A DNA stretch of 64,000 bases from Leadbetterella sp964423865. Lineage in GTDB: Bacteria; Bacteroidota; Bacteroidia; Cytophagales; Spirosomataceae. This document shows, in pieces, positions 1 to 7,634 of this stretch; the first letter of the stretch is position 1; each line of letters begins with the position of its first letter. The translations under genes were made by a program, and so were the position numbers. The DNA lies in the NCBI GenBank assembly GCA_964423865.1, contig CAYRGN010000015.1, forward strand, positions 1-64,000, in the 5' to 3' direction. The notes beneath the pieces were generated by a model. It was not told the DNA's origin and made no database searches. It worked only from the letters and a program-made list of their open reading frames with translations.

Positions 1-40
1 TTTTATCGCTATTTTTACGTCTCGGGCTACCGAAGGTTTA

Positions 41-172
41 GTTCAACAAGGGTTTTGTGAAATGGTGGGGAAACAGCTTCGATTGAAACTTTAGTGGTAT
101 ATTTGAAGTCGGTGCTTCGGTTGAAAGTTAGTGTAAATAATCCGCCACTTCGCAAAGCCCCAAAACGTTATG
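41..172 (+). repeat. Integron attC-like structured site
   Basis: A candidate recombination-site-like structure lies just before the first gene. At 41-47 GTTCAAC fits the attC left core RYYYAAC; at 166-172 GTTATGC fits the right core GTTRRRY at all but one base. Between them an imperfect 18-bp inverted pair (51-68 with 142-159) can fold into a long stem with several T-G wobbles and one A-C mismatch. The loop holds a direct repeat of GCTTCGRTTGAAA. The overall length of about 132 bp is within the known attC range. No integrase gene is in the window, so the assignment is inferred from structure only. Confidence 0.4.
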
Positions 173-199
173 CAAAATGTTTAAAACGACAACGATAAA

Positions 200-676
200 A
201 TGGAAGAACAAAAGCCAAAATCAATAAGAACGATTGGACTAATTGTTTCAATTTTTTCAGGACTTATCATTTTGAGCAATGGAATGGGTGCATTGGCATT
301 CACACTAATCGGACTGGGAGAAAATCAAAACATACCAAATGAGGAATCAGAATTTAATCTGATTGAGTCTCTTCTGCTTGAAAACTATGTTTATATGTGT
401 TTAGCGATGCTGGCAATAGGGGTTTTATACCTTGTTGGGGGACTAAATATCAGAAAATTCAAATTGTGGGCGAATAAACTTATTACGTATTTATCCCTGC
501 TTATAATTGCAATAATATGGATACTAATGATAGCAATGGCATCAATGACAGCGGGACATAGTGAAATGGGAATATTTAGTATGGCAGCAATTTTAACAGC
601 TCTATTTTGGTCGACACCAATTGGACTTTTGATTTGGTTTTTAAACATAAGGAAAATAAAGAAGCACTTTGCCTAA
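200..676 (+). CDS. Small four-helix membrane protein of unknown function
   Basis: A 158-residue protein with no family I recognise. It shows about four hydrophobic segments (roughly residues 10-38, 62-82, 90-115 and 125-150), with basic residues at both ends (KPKSIR near the start, RKIKKH at the end), so it is probably an integral inner-membrane protein. Its DNA is visibly more A+T-rich than the genes after position 1800. It follows the attC-like structure at 41-172, and its stop codon lies inside GCCTAAC (671-677), which again fits the attC left core. This arrangement resembles a gene cassette. The function is unknown. Confidence 0.6.
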   Translation: MEEQKPKSIRTIGLIVSIFSGLIILSNGMGALAFTLIGLGENQNIPNEESEFNLIESLLLENYVYMCLAMLAIGVLYLVGGLNIRKFKLWANKLITYLSLLIIAIIWILMIAMASMTAGHSEMGIFSMAAILTALFWSTPIGLLIWFLNIRKIKKHFA

Positions 677-877
677 CATTATACCGAATAGAAGAAAGCC
701 GAAATGTCGGATCACCCTGGCACGTGACCTAAGGCAATCGTAGCATATTAGAAATGGCTTTTGTGACTATTATGACCATTCACATCTTACCAATGAAATC
801 AAACAAAACACAGGACTTTCATCATCGCAACTTTTAGTTTGTCGCACTTTTCCAAGGTGTCAACTGTTCTCTGTAAC

Positions 878-885
878 TAATTTTG
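878..885 (+). promoter_or_regulatory. Candidate -7 promoter element of the reductase gene
   Basis: TAATTTTG fits the Bacteroidota -7 consensus TAnnTTTG and sits 25 bases before the ATG at 911. No TTTG/TTG -33 box is seen at the expected distance, so support is modest. Confidence 0.35.
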
Positions 886-910
886 CAAAACGTAATAAAA
901 TTTAAGAGTA

Positions 911-1444
911 ATGCGAAAATTATCACTTTTCATAGCAACAAGTTTAGACGGCTATATTGCCCAACCTAACGACGACCTTAGTTTCTTAAAACTTGTTGAA
1001 AAGGAGGGGGAAGACTACGGTTATGCAGCGTTTATAGAAACCATTGATACGTTAATTATTGGTAGAAAAACGTATGATTACGTGCTTAAAGAAATCGGTG
1101 CTTCTCACTACGACAACGGAAAAAGGGATGTATATGTCATAACACGAACAGAAAGACCTCAAGTAGGCAGAACCTTATTCTATACCGGAGAGATAGCAGA
1201 GTTAGTCAAACGGTTAAAATCTGAAAAAGGAAAAAATATCTATTGTGACGGTGGTGCGGAAATCGTGAATGAACTTTTGAAAAGCGACCTGATTGACGAA
1301 TTGATTATTTCGATTGTACCTATTCTGCTTGGTAATGGAACAAGACTTTTCAAAGACGGAAGGCCCGAACAGACGCTTGAATTTGTACAAGTAAAGACAT
1401 TTGAGACTGGACTAACTCAGCTACATTACAAACGGAAGAAATAG
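911..1444 (+). CDS. Dihydrofolate reductase-fold protein (RibD C-terminal family)
   Basis: A 177-residue single-domain protein of the RibD C-terminal / DHFR-like reductase family (YyaP/YwjB type). Visible features are the start RKLSLFIATSLDGYIA, the segment IDTLIIGRKTYD, and the nucleotide-binding region IYCDGGAEIVNELL followed by the conserved strand IISIVPILLGNGTRLF. Family members are soluble NAD(P)H-dependent reductases whose substrate is usually unknown; antifolate resistance or pterin reduction are possible but not shown here. The gene stands alone in the A+T-rich left patch between a cassette-like gene and a Fic remnant, which suggests it is accessory and horizontally acquired. Confidence 0.8.
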   Translation: MRKLSLFIATSLDGYIAQPNDDLSFLKLVEKEGEDYGYAAFIETIDTLIIGRKTYDYVLKEIGASHYDNGKRDVYVITRTERPQVGRTLFYTGEIAELVKRLKSEKGKNIYCDGGAEIVNELLKSDLIDELIISIVPILLGNGTRLFKDGRPEQTLEFVQVKTFETGLTQLHYKRKK

Positions 1445-1546
1445 GCAATGAACTGCTTTGACCCGTCAGGGAATCCAATTTCTATAATAAATGACTCATT
1501 TTGTGCCGGGATTACTGCCCCCCTTTAACCGGATGCGCACCACTAA

Positions 1547-1798
1547 CTAAAAACGACATGGATAAAATTTGCGGTAAATAACCAGGGTAATCACCGCAAA
1601 TTTGCGGCACTGCACGCAAACACCTCAATCAATGAGCCAACGCACAATTTTAAATAGGTTGTTTGATGGATTTGACGGAAAGCTACAATCGTCAAAATGG
1701 GCGAAGATCACTAAAGTTTCAACGGACACGGCATTGCGTGACATAAAGACTTAATAGAAAAAGGCATCTTGCAGGAAACTAAGGAACGCAAATGCTAA
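1547..1798 (+). pseudogene. Degraded C-terminus of a Fic-family protein
   Basis: Three reading-frame pieces line up as the C-terminal winged-helix tail of a Fic/DUF4172-type protein. The piece ending HANTSINE (to about 1636) continues after a one-base shift as RTILNRLFDGFDGKL and SSKWAKITKVSTDTALRDIK, then after a second shift as DLIEKGILQETKERKC up to the stop at 1796-1798. The catalytic Fic core (HPFxxGNGR) is absent. This is a dead 3' remnant whose last bases overlap the end of the convergent xylR gene. The family match is from memory of the conserved tail, not from a search. Confidence 0.6.
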
Positions 1799-2817
1799 TC
1801 GCCGCTCCCCGTACTCTCCCGCTCCACCAATATCGGCTCCAAGACCACTTTTTCCGGGTTTTCATACGGATTCTTTTTCTGAATCATAGAGAGGAAGATG
1901 CGGGCGCATTCGGCACCCATTTTGTGGGGCTGCTGCTCAATGGTGGTGAGCGACGGTGTGATGAACTCGGAAAATACTTCATTGGCAAAGCCCATCACGG
2001 CCACCCGGTCCGGTGCTACCCCCTCTTCTTTTAACTGGCGCAGCACGCCGAGAGCGGTGTAGTCGTCGCCGGCGATGACGGCATCAGGCAGAGGGCAGGC
2101 AGACAACATGTTTTTGATTTCGGCTCGCCCGCCTTCAATAGAAAGGGTGCCATACCGTACACTATTTTCGTCTATCGGTAGCTCGTAGGCCTTCAAAGCG
2201 GCCAGGAAGCCTTCTACCCGCTGTTTGAAAATGCTGATCTTCTGGGGTGGAGCTATGAAGGTAATTTTCCGGAAATTCTTTTTGATGAGATGCTCCGCCG
2301 CCAGGTAACCCGCCCGGAAGTCATCTAGTGTAACAGACGGTACATGGAAATTTTCCATGGTACGGTCGAAAAGTACCAGGGCTTTTCCCTGTTTCACTAC
2401 GGCTTCAAAATGGCTGATGTCTTCGGAGGTTTCGAGGGAAAGCGAAGCGAAGATACCGTCTACCTGGGCTTCCAACAGCGTTTTGATCCCCTGCTGCTCA
2501 TTTTCCAGGCTTTCATTGGTCTGGTACAGGAGGATGCCGTAGCCCGCAGTCTTCAAAGCCAGTTCAATGCTGTGAATCACTGACGCAAAAAACTGGACCC
2601 GCGCGCTGGGTACAATCACCCCGATGGTATAGGTTTTCCCCGATTTCAGGGAGGCGGCCAGCTTGTTCGGACTATAGTTCATCTGCCGGGCCATGGCCCG
2701 CACCTGGTTCTTGGTTTCTACACTGATGCTCCGGGAATCGTTTAACGCCCGGGAGACCGTAGAGACGGTGACTTTGAGCTCCCGCGCGATATCGTAAATG
2801 GTGACTTTCTTCTTCAA
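1795..2817 (-). CDS. xylR: LacI-family transcriptional regulator, probable xylose repressor XylR
   Basis: A 340-residue LacI/GalR regulator. Residues 5-25 (TIYDIARELKVTVSTVSRALN) form the helix-turn-helix, the hinge (NKLAASLKSGKTYTIGVI) follows near residue 50, and the rest is a periplasmic-binding-like effector domain ending in the usual TTIEQQPHKMGAECARIF segment. It is transcribed divergently from xylB-xylA-symporter across a short gap holding a palindromic LacI-type operator, so the inferred role is repression of xylose catabolism relieved by xylose or a derivative. The effector is not shown by the sequence. Its 3' end meets the Fic remnant. Confidence 0.85.
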   Translation of the reverse strand: MKKKVTIYDIARELKVTVSTVSRALNDSRSISVETKNQVRAMARQMNYSPNKLAASLKSGKTYTIGVIVPSARVQFFASVIHSIELALKTAGYGILLYQTNESLENEQQGIKTLLEAQVDGIFASLSLETSEDISHFEAVVKQGKALVLFDRTMENFHVPSVTLDDFRAGYLAAEHLIKKNFRKITFIAPPQKISIFKQRVEGFLAALKAYELPIDENSVRYGTLSIEGGRAEIKNMLSACPLPDAVIAGDDYTALGVLRQLKEEGVAPDRVAVMGFANEVFSEFITPSLTTIEQQPHKMGAECARIFLSMIQKKNPYENPEKVVLEPILVERESTGSGD

Positions 2818-2872
2818 GGCGAATTTTTTTTCAGTAATTTTTGGTAAATATAAGCGGACGGTCTAAATTTAC

Positions 2873-2884
2873 GCAATCGATTGC
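2873..2884. promoter_or_regulatory. Palindromic LacI-type operator between xylR and xylB
   Basis: GCAATCGATTGC is a perfect 12-bp palindrome with the central CG typical of LacI-family operators. It lies 26 bp before the proposed xylB ATG and 55 bp from the xylR start, so one site could control both promoters. The same palindrome, within a shared 16-mer, recurs inside purB at 38134-38145. Confidence 0.7.
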
Positions 2885-2910
2885 ATTATTTTTATTCAAC
2901 CTTTGTCCGA

Positions 2911-4404
2911 ATGTATTTATTAGGTATAGATCTCGGTACCTCCTCCGTTAAAATTTCCGTAGTAGACGCGGCTACGCGACAGCCCGTTTCTTCTGTGCAG
3001 TATCCTGAAACAGAAGCTGAAATACTTGCCCCACAGTCGGGATGGGCGGAGCAGGATCCTGAAATCTGGTGGGAAAATACGAAAAAGGCGATTAAAAAAT
3101 CGCATGCTACGGGAAAATATGATCCAAAAGATATCGGGGCCATTGGTATTGCCTACCAGATGCACGGCCTGGTGGTGGTAGACGCGGCGGGAAATTCCCT
3201 GAGAAATTCCATTATCTGGTGCGACAGCCGCGCCGTGGAGACCGGTGCCCGGGCCTTTGACGCCCTGGGCCACGCGTTCTCCCTCGAACACCACCTCAAC
3301 TCTCCCGGGAACTTCACGGCTTCCAAGTTGGCCTGGGTGAAAGAAAACGAACCCCAACTGTACGATAAGACCGACAAGGTGATGCTGCCCGGCGATTACA
3401 TCGCCTACCGGCTGTCGGGTACCCTGACCACCAGCATCAGCGCGCTCTCCGAAGGTATCTTCTGGGATTTTCAGTCCGATACGCTCTCTGCCTCCCTCCT
3501 GGAATACTTCGGTTTTTCTCCGGACCTCTTCCCGGAGATCCGGCCCGTTTTTTCGGAACACGGAAGCGTTTCCGCGGCGGTAGCCCGGGAGCTGGACCTG
3601 GCGCCGGGCGTGCCCATAGGATACAAAGCCGGAGACCAGCCGAATAACGCGCTTTCCCTGAATGTGCTTCAACCCGGTGAAGTGGCCGCTACGGCGGGTA
3701 CTTCCGGCGTGATTTACGGGGTGAGCGATGCCCTGGTGTACGACCGGGCCTCGCGGGTAAATACGTTCGCGCATGTGAACTACCTGCCCGAGCGGGTGCG
3801 AACGGGGATACTGCTTTGCATCAACGGTACAGGTATTCTCTACAGCTGGGCCAGGAAACTCCTGGGCGGGGGGATGAGCTACCCGGAAATGAATCGTTTG
3901 GCCGCGGGCGTGGCCACGGGCGCGGAAGGCCTCCGTGTACTGCCCTTCGGAAACGGCGCGGAACGTATCCTGGGTAATCGTAATATCGGTGCGCACATCG
4001 GCCACATCGACCTGAACCGCCACTCCGCCGCCCATATCCTGAAAGGAATGATGGAAGGAATCGCGTTTTCTTTCCGCTATGGACTGGATATCATGCGGGA
4101 AAACGGGTATTCCCCTTCCCTGGTCAAGGCCGGGCATTCCAACCTCTTCCTGAGCGAGGTGTTCCAAAACGACTTTACCGGGGCCACGGGCGTGGCGGTG
4201 GAACTCTACCAAAACGACGGCAGTGTAGGGGCTGCTTTGGGCGCGGGAATCGGAACCGGGTACTTTAAAACCCCCGTGGAAGCCTTCTCCGGCATGGAAA
4301 AGATCGGTACAGTAGAACCCCGGGCCACCGGGGTCTATGACGAATTATACGAAGAATGGAAAGAAATTTTAAATACTAAATTAGAAGAAAATGGCAATCG
4401 TTAA
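2911..4404 (+). CDS. xylB: Xylulokinase
   Basis: A 497-residue FGGY-family carbohydrate kinase that phosphorylates D-xylulose to xylulose 5-phosphate. The frame opens at a TTG at 2881, but I place the start at ATG 2911 because the protein then begins MYLLGIDLGTSS, the standard N-terminus with the phosphate-1 motif. Both FGGY domains are complete; the likely catalytic Asp is D242 in AGDQPNNALS, and IIWCDSRA is the sugar-binding region. The 3' end overlaps xylA by 14 bp, indicating translational coupling. It is the first gene of the xylBA-symporter operon, probably repressed by XylR. Confidence 0.95.
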   Translation: MYLLGIDLGTSSVKISVVDAATRQPVSSVQYPETEAEILAPQSGWAEQDPEIWWENTKKAIKKSHATGKYDPKDIGAIGIAYQMHGLVVVDAAGNSLRNSIIWCDSRAVETGARAFDALGHAFSLEHHLNSPGNFTASKLAWVKENEPQLYDKTDKVMLPGDYIAYRLSGTLTTSISALSEGIFWDFQSDTLSASLLEYFGFSPDLFPEIRPVFSEHGSVSAAVARELDLAPGVPIGYKAGDQPNNALSLNVLQPGEVAATAGTSGVIYGVSDALVYDRASRVNTFAHVNYLPERVRTGILLCINGTGILYSWARKLLGGGMSYPEMNRLAAGVATGAEGLRVLPFGNGAERILGNRNIGAHIGHIDLNRHSAAHILKGMMEGIAFSFRYGLDIMRENGYSPSLVKAGHSNLFLSEVFQNDFTGATGVAVELYQNDGSVGAALGAGIGTGYFKTPVEAFSGMEKIGTVEPRATGVYDELYEEWKEILNTKLEENGNR

Positions 4405-5722
4405 AGGAGAAAAGGAATATTTCAAAAACATTGGAGAGATCCGTTACGAAGGAAAAGATACAGACAATCCCCTGGCGTTTCGTTATTACGATGAAAACCG
4501 GATAGTAGCCGGCAAAACCATGAAAGAATACATGCGGTTTGCGTGTGCATACTGGCATTCCTTTAATGGAAATGGTTCTGATCCTTTCGGTGAACCCACC
4601 CATATTTTCCCCTGGGATGTAAAAAATGACCCGATTGAGCGGGCAAAGGATAAGATGGACGCAGCGTTTGAGTTTATCACCAAGATGAACCTGCCTTACT
4701 ACTGTTTCCATGATGTAGATGTGGTGGATTACGGCACCGATGTGGTGGAAAACGAGCGACGACTGGCCGCATTGACCGAATATGCGCAACAAAAGCAAAA
4801 GGAATCGGGCGTAAAGCTGCTTTGGGGTACCGCCAACCTGTTTTCCAACCGTCGATACATGAACGGAGCCATTACCAACCCTGATTTTCACGTGCTGAGC
4901 CACGGCGCTGCCCAGGTGAAGGCTGCCCTTGACGCCACCATCGCCCTGGGCGGTGAGAATTACGTGTTCTGGGGTGGGAGAGAAGGGTATATGACCCTGT
5001 TGAATACCGATATGAAGCGGGAAAAAGAGCATTTTGCGCGTTTCCTGCATACGGTAAAAGACTACGCCCGGAAAAACGGGTTTACAGGGACCTTCTTCAT
5101 TGAACCCAAGCCTTGCGAGCCTTCCAAACACCAGTACGATTACGATGCCGAAACCGTGATCGGGTTTTTGAGACAATACGACCTGCTGGGCGATTTTAAA
5201 CTCAACCTGGAAGTGAACCACGCCACACTGGCGGGCCATACTTTCCAGCACGAACTTCAGGTTGCGGCCGATGCCGGCATGCTGGGCTCAATCGATGCCA
5301 ACCGGGGCGACTACCAGAACGGATGGGATACCGACCAGTTCCCGAACAACATCAATGAGCTGGTAGAATCTATGCTGATTATCCTCGAAGCGGGCGGTTT
5401 CCAGGGCGGCGGAATTAACTTCGATGCCAAAATCAGGAGAAATTCTACCGATCAGGAAGATCTTTTTTATGCACATATCGGAGGAATGGATATATTTGCA
5501 AAATCGCTGCTGGTGGCAGAAGAAATTCTGCAAAAATCAGATTATGCGAAATTAAGGAAGGAAAGGTATGCTTCGTTTGATTCCGGACAGGGCAAAGCGT
5601 TCGAAGAAGGCAAACTTTCGCTGGAAGACCTCCGCGATTACGCCGCTTCCCACGGAGAACCCCAAGCCATTAGCGGCAAACAGGAATACCTTGAAAACCT
5701 GGTGAACCGATATATCTTTTAA
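4391..5722 (+). CDS. xylA: Xylose isomerase
   Basis: A 443-residue class II xylose isomerase that converts D-xylose to D-xylulose in the cytoplasm. The catalytic His is H107 in CFHDVD. Metal ligands are visible as E238 (FIEPKP), E274 and H277 (LNLEVNHATLAGH), D302 (GSIDANRGD), and D313/D315 (NGWDTDQFP). Length and N-terminus (KGEKEYFKNIGEIRYEG) are normal for the Bacteroidota type. It overlaps xylB by 14 bp and is followed 15 bp later by the symporter, so the three genes form one operon. Confidence 0.97.
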   Translation: MAIVKGEKEYFKNIGEIRYEGKDTDNPLAFRYYDENRIVAGKTMKEYMRFACAYWHSFNGNGSDPFGEPTHIFPWDVKNDPIERAKDKMDAAFEFITKMNLPYYCFHDVDVVDYGTDVVENERRLAALTEYAQQKQKESGVKLLWGTANLFSNRRYMNGAITNPDFHVLSHGAAQVKAALDATIALGGENYVFWGGREGYMTLLNTDMKREKEHFARFLHTVKDYARKNGFTGTFFIEPKPCEPSKHQYDYDAETVIGFLRQYDLLGDFKLNLEVNHATLAGHTFQHELQVAADAGMLGSIDANRGDYQNGWDTDQFPNNINELVESMLIILEAGGFQGGGINFDAKIRRNSTDQEDLFYAHIGGMDIFAKSLLVAEEILQKSDYAKLRKERYASFDSGQGKAFEEGKLSLEDLRDYAASHGEPQAISGKQEYLENLVNRYIF

Positions 5723-5737
5723 ACCAATTCAACCTGA

Positions 5738-7408
5738 ATGAATTTCCTGAGCACCAAGGATTACATCGTATTCCTGATCTACTTTGTGATAGTGGCCGGA
5801 TATGGCCTCTGGATTTATAACCGCAAAAAACAAGAGAAAAGCAGTACCAAAGACTACTTCCTGGCGGAAGGTTCCCTTACCTGGTGGGCCATTGGCGCCT
5901 CCCTGATCGCGTCCAATATTTCCGCCGAGCAGTTTATCGGCATGAGCGGCTCGGGCTTCAGCCTGGGGCTGGCTATTGCCGCGTACGAATGGATGGCGGC
6001 CGCCACGCTGATTATTGTGGCCATTTTCTTTATCCCGGTTTACCTGAAAAACAAGATCTTCACCATGCCACAGTTTCTGCATCAGCGGTATAACGGTACG
6101 GTGGCTATGATCATGGCGGTTTTCTGGTTGCTGCTGTATGTGGTAGTGAATCTCACGTCTATCCTGTACCTCGGTGCCCTGGCCATCAACAGTATCTCCG
6201 GCCTGAACATCACCATGTGTATGTACGCACTGGCCATTTTTGCCATTTTTATTACCCTGGGCGGTATGAAGGTGATTGGCTTTACCGATGTGATCCAGGT
6301 GTTTTTCCTGATCCTGGGTGGTTTGATTACCACCTACCTGGCCCTGGATATGGTGGCCGACAAGCACGGTGCCGAAGGTGCCCTCCAGGGATTTTCTATC
6401 CTGACGAAAGAAGTGCCGGGGCATTTTCACATGATCTTTGAGCGGGATCACCCCCATTACCTCGATATCCCCGGCCTGACCATGTTGCTGGGCGGTCTCT
6501 GGATCGTAAACCTCAACTATTGGGGATGTAACCAATATATCACCCAGCGGGCCCTCGGTGCCGATCTGCCTACTGCCCGGAACGGAATCTTGTTTGCAGC
6601 GTTTTTGAAGATGCTCATGCCCGTGATTGTGGTGCTGCCCGGTATCGCGGCTTTCTTCCTTTACCAGAAAGGGCTCTTCCAAACCGAAATGATGCAGGGC
6701 GGGGAATTAAATCCAGACAGGGCCTATCCGGTACTTCTGAACCTCCTGCCTCCCGGATTGAAAGGACTATCTTTCGCGGCCCTTACGGCGGCTATTGTGG
6801 CTTCGCTGGCGGGGAAAGCCAACAGTATTGCCACCATTTTTACCCTGGATATTTTCCAGAAGAAAATCAATCCCAATGCCTCTGAAAAGTCGTTGGTGAA
6901 TATTGGTAAAATTACGGTAGTGGTATCCATGATCCTGGCGGTGTTCATTGCCCCTCACCTCGGTATCGACAAGAAAGGCGGGTTCCAGTATATCCAGGAA
7001 TATACGGGCTTTGTTTCACCCGGTATTTTCGCCATGTTCATCCTGGGCTTTTTCTGGAAGAAAACTACGTCTAATGCGGCCCTGTTCGCTACGGTGGGAG
7101 GCTTCCTGCTGTCGGTGTTCTTCAAGGTGCTGCCCCAGTTCGCCGATCTTTCCTTTTTGCAGGGGATGGGCTTCGCGGTGCCAAACGCCGAGGGGGTATT
7201 TGAGATTCCTTTCCTTGATCGCATGGGCTTTGTATTCCTGATCTGCGTGCTGGCCATGTATATCATCAGTACCGTAGAAAACCGCAGGGGCATTGTACCT
7301 CAGGGACTGGAGATCGATAAAAAGATGTTCCGCGCGCATCCCGGCTTTATTGTCGGCTCACTCATCATTGTGATGATGCTCGTGGCGTTGTATTCGGTGT
7401 ATTGGTAG
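5738..7408 (+). CDS. Sodium/sugar symporter (SSS family), probable xylose transporter
   Basis: A 556-residue sodium:solute symporter of the SGLT-like branch, with about 14 hydrophobic helices starting at residues 8-27. Recognisable segments are KDYFLAEGSLTWWAIGASLIASNISAEQFIGMSG (the family signature region with a sodium-site helix) and FAALTAAIVASLAGKANSIATIFTLDIF. Its place directly behind xylA is the usual arrangement of Bacteroidota xylose operons, so xylose is the most likely cargo. Glucose or another free monosaccharide cannot be excluded. It is the last gene of the operon and is followed by a repeat-rich spacer. Confidence 0.85.
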   Translation: MNFLSTKDYIVFLIYFVIVAGYGLWIYNRKKQEKSSTKDYFLAEGSLTWWAIGASLIASNISAEQFIGMSGSGFSLGLAIAAYEWMAAATLIIVAIFFIPVYLKNKIFTMPQFLHQRYNGTVAMIMAVFWLLLYVVVNLTSILYLGALAINSISGLNITMCMYALAIFAIFITLGGMKVIGFTDVIQVFFLILGGLITTYLALDMVADKHGAEGALQGFSILTKEVPGHFHMIFERDHPHYLDIPGLTMLLGGLWIVNLNYWGCNQYITQRALGADLPTARNGILFAAFLKMLMPVIVVLPGIAAFFLYQKGLFQTEMMQGGELNPDRAYPVLLNLLPPGLKGLSFAALTAAIVASLAGKANSIATIFTLDIFQKKINPNASEKSLVNIGKITVVVSMILAVFIAPHLGIDKKGGFQYIQEYTGFVSPGIFAMFILGFFWKKTTSNAALFATVGGFLLSVFFKVLPQFADLSFLQGMGFAVPNAEGVFEIPFLDRMGFVFLICVLAMYIISTVENRRGIVPQGLEIDKKMFRAHPGFIVGSLIIVMMLVALYSVYW

Positions 7409-7416
7409 AATTGTGA

Positions 7417-7490
7417 ATTACGAATTGCGAATTACGAATCGATGTCAATATGCTATCCAAAATATCCCGTAGGGATTACATATCGGTAGG
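7417..7490 (-). repeat. Dispersed intergenic repeat, single inverted copy
   Basis: Read on the minus strand this is an almost exact copy of the unit found several times at 25439-25950: CCGATATGTAA, a small hairpin, TATTTTGGATA, CATATTGACATCGATTCG, then TAATTCG-type tails. The hairpin core here is TCCCTACGGGA (7465-7475), while most copies in the other block have CCCCTACGGGG. It lies between the symporter gene and the hybrid sensor gene. Confidence 0.75.
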
Positions 7491-7564
7491 GTTAAATATT
7501 GTTAGGGTTATATGATTATAATTGATAGTTGTCGGAACTTTTTTTTGTGTGCGTGTGTATTTTT

Positions 7565-7620
7565 TAGCTCATAGCTCATAGCTCATAGCTCATAGCTCAT
7601 AGCTCATAGCTCATAGCTCA
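7565..7620 (+). repeat. Tandem heptamer array (TAGCTCA x 8)
   Basis: Eight exact tandem copies of TAGCTCA fill 56 bp and end 14 bp before the GTG start of the hybrid sensor gene. Two more arrays of related 7-bp units occur at 57933-57989 and 59444-59534. The unit length is not a multiple of three and the array is non-coding. Confidence 0.9.
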
Positions 7621-7634
7621 TTCACTTCCCAGGC

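Noticed and set aside
1594..1607. Perfect palindrome CCGCAAATTTGCGG, a possible operator
   Set aside because: It lies inside the Fic remnant and is explained by codons of that sequence; no intact regulator target is next to it.
2920..4212. Long open frame of 430 codons on the minus strand
   Set aside because: Antisense shadow of xylB; composition is rich in His, Gly and Arg as expected for a reverse frame of a G+C-rich gene.
5729..6682. Minus-strand frame of 317 codons
   Set aside because: Antisense of the symporter; no recognisable domain and highly polar His/Gln-rich composition.
7565..7620. Heptamer arrays considered as plasmid-type iterons
   Set aside because: No replication initiator gene or A+T-rich origin region is adjacent, and the arrays recur at three gene-linked places.
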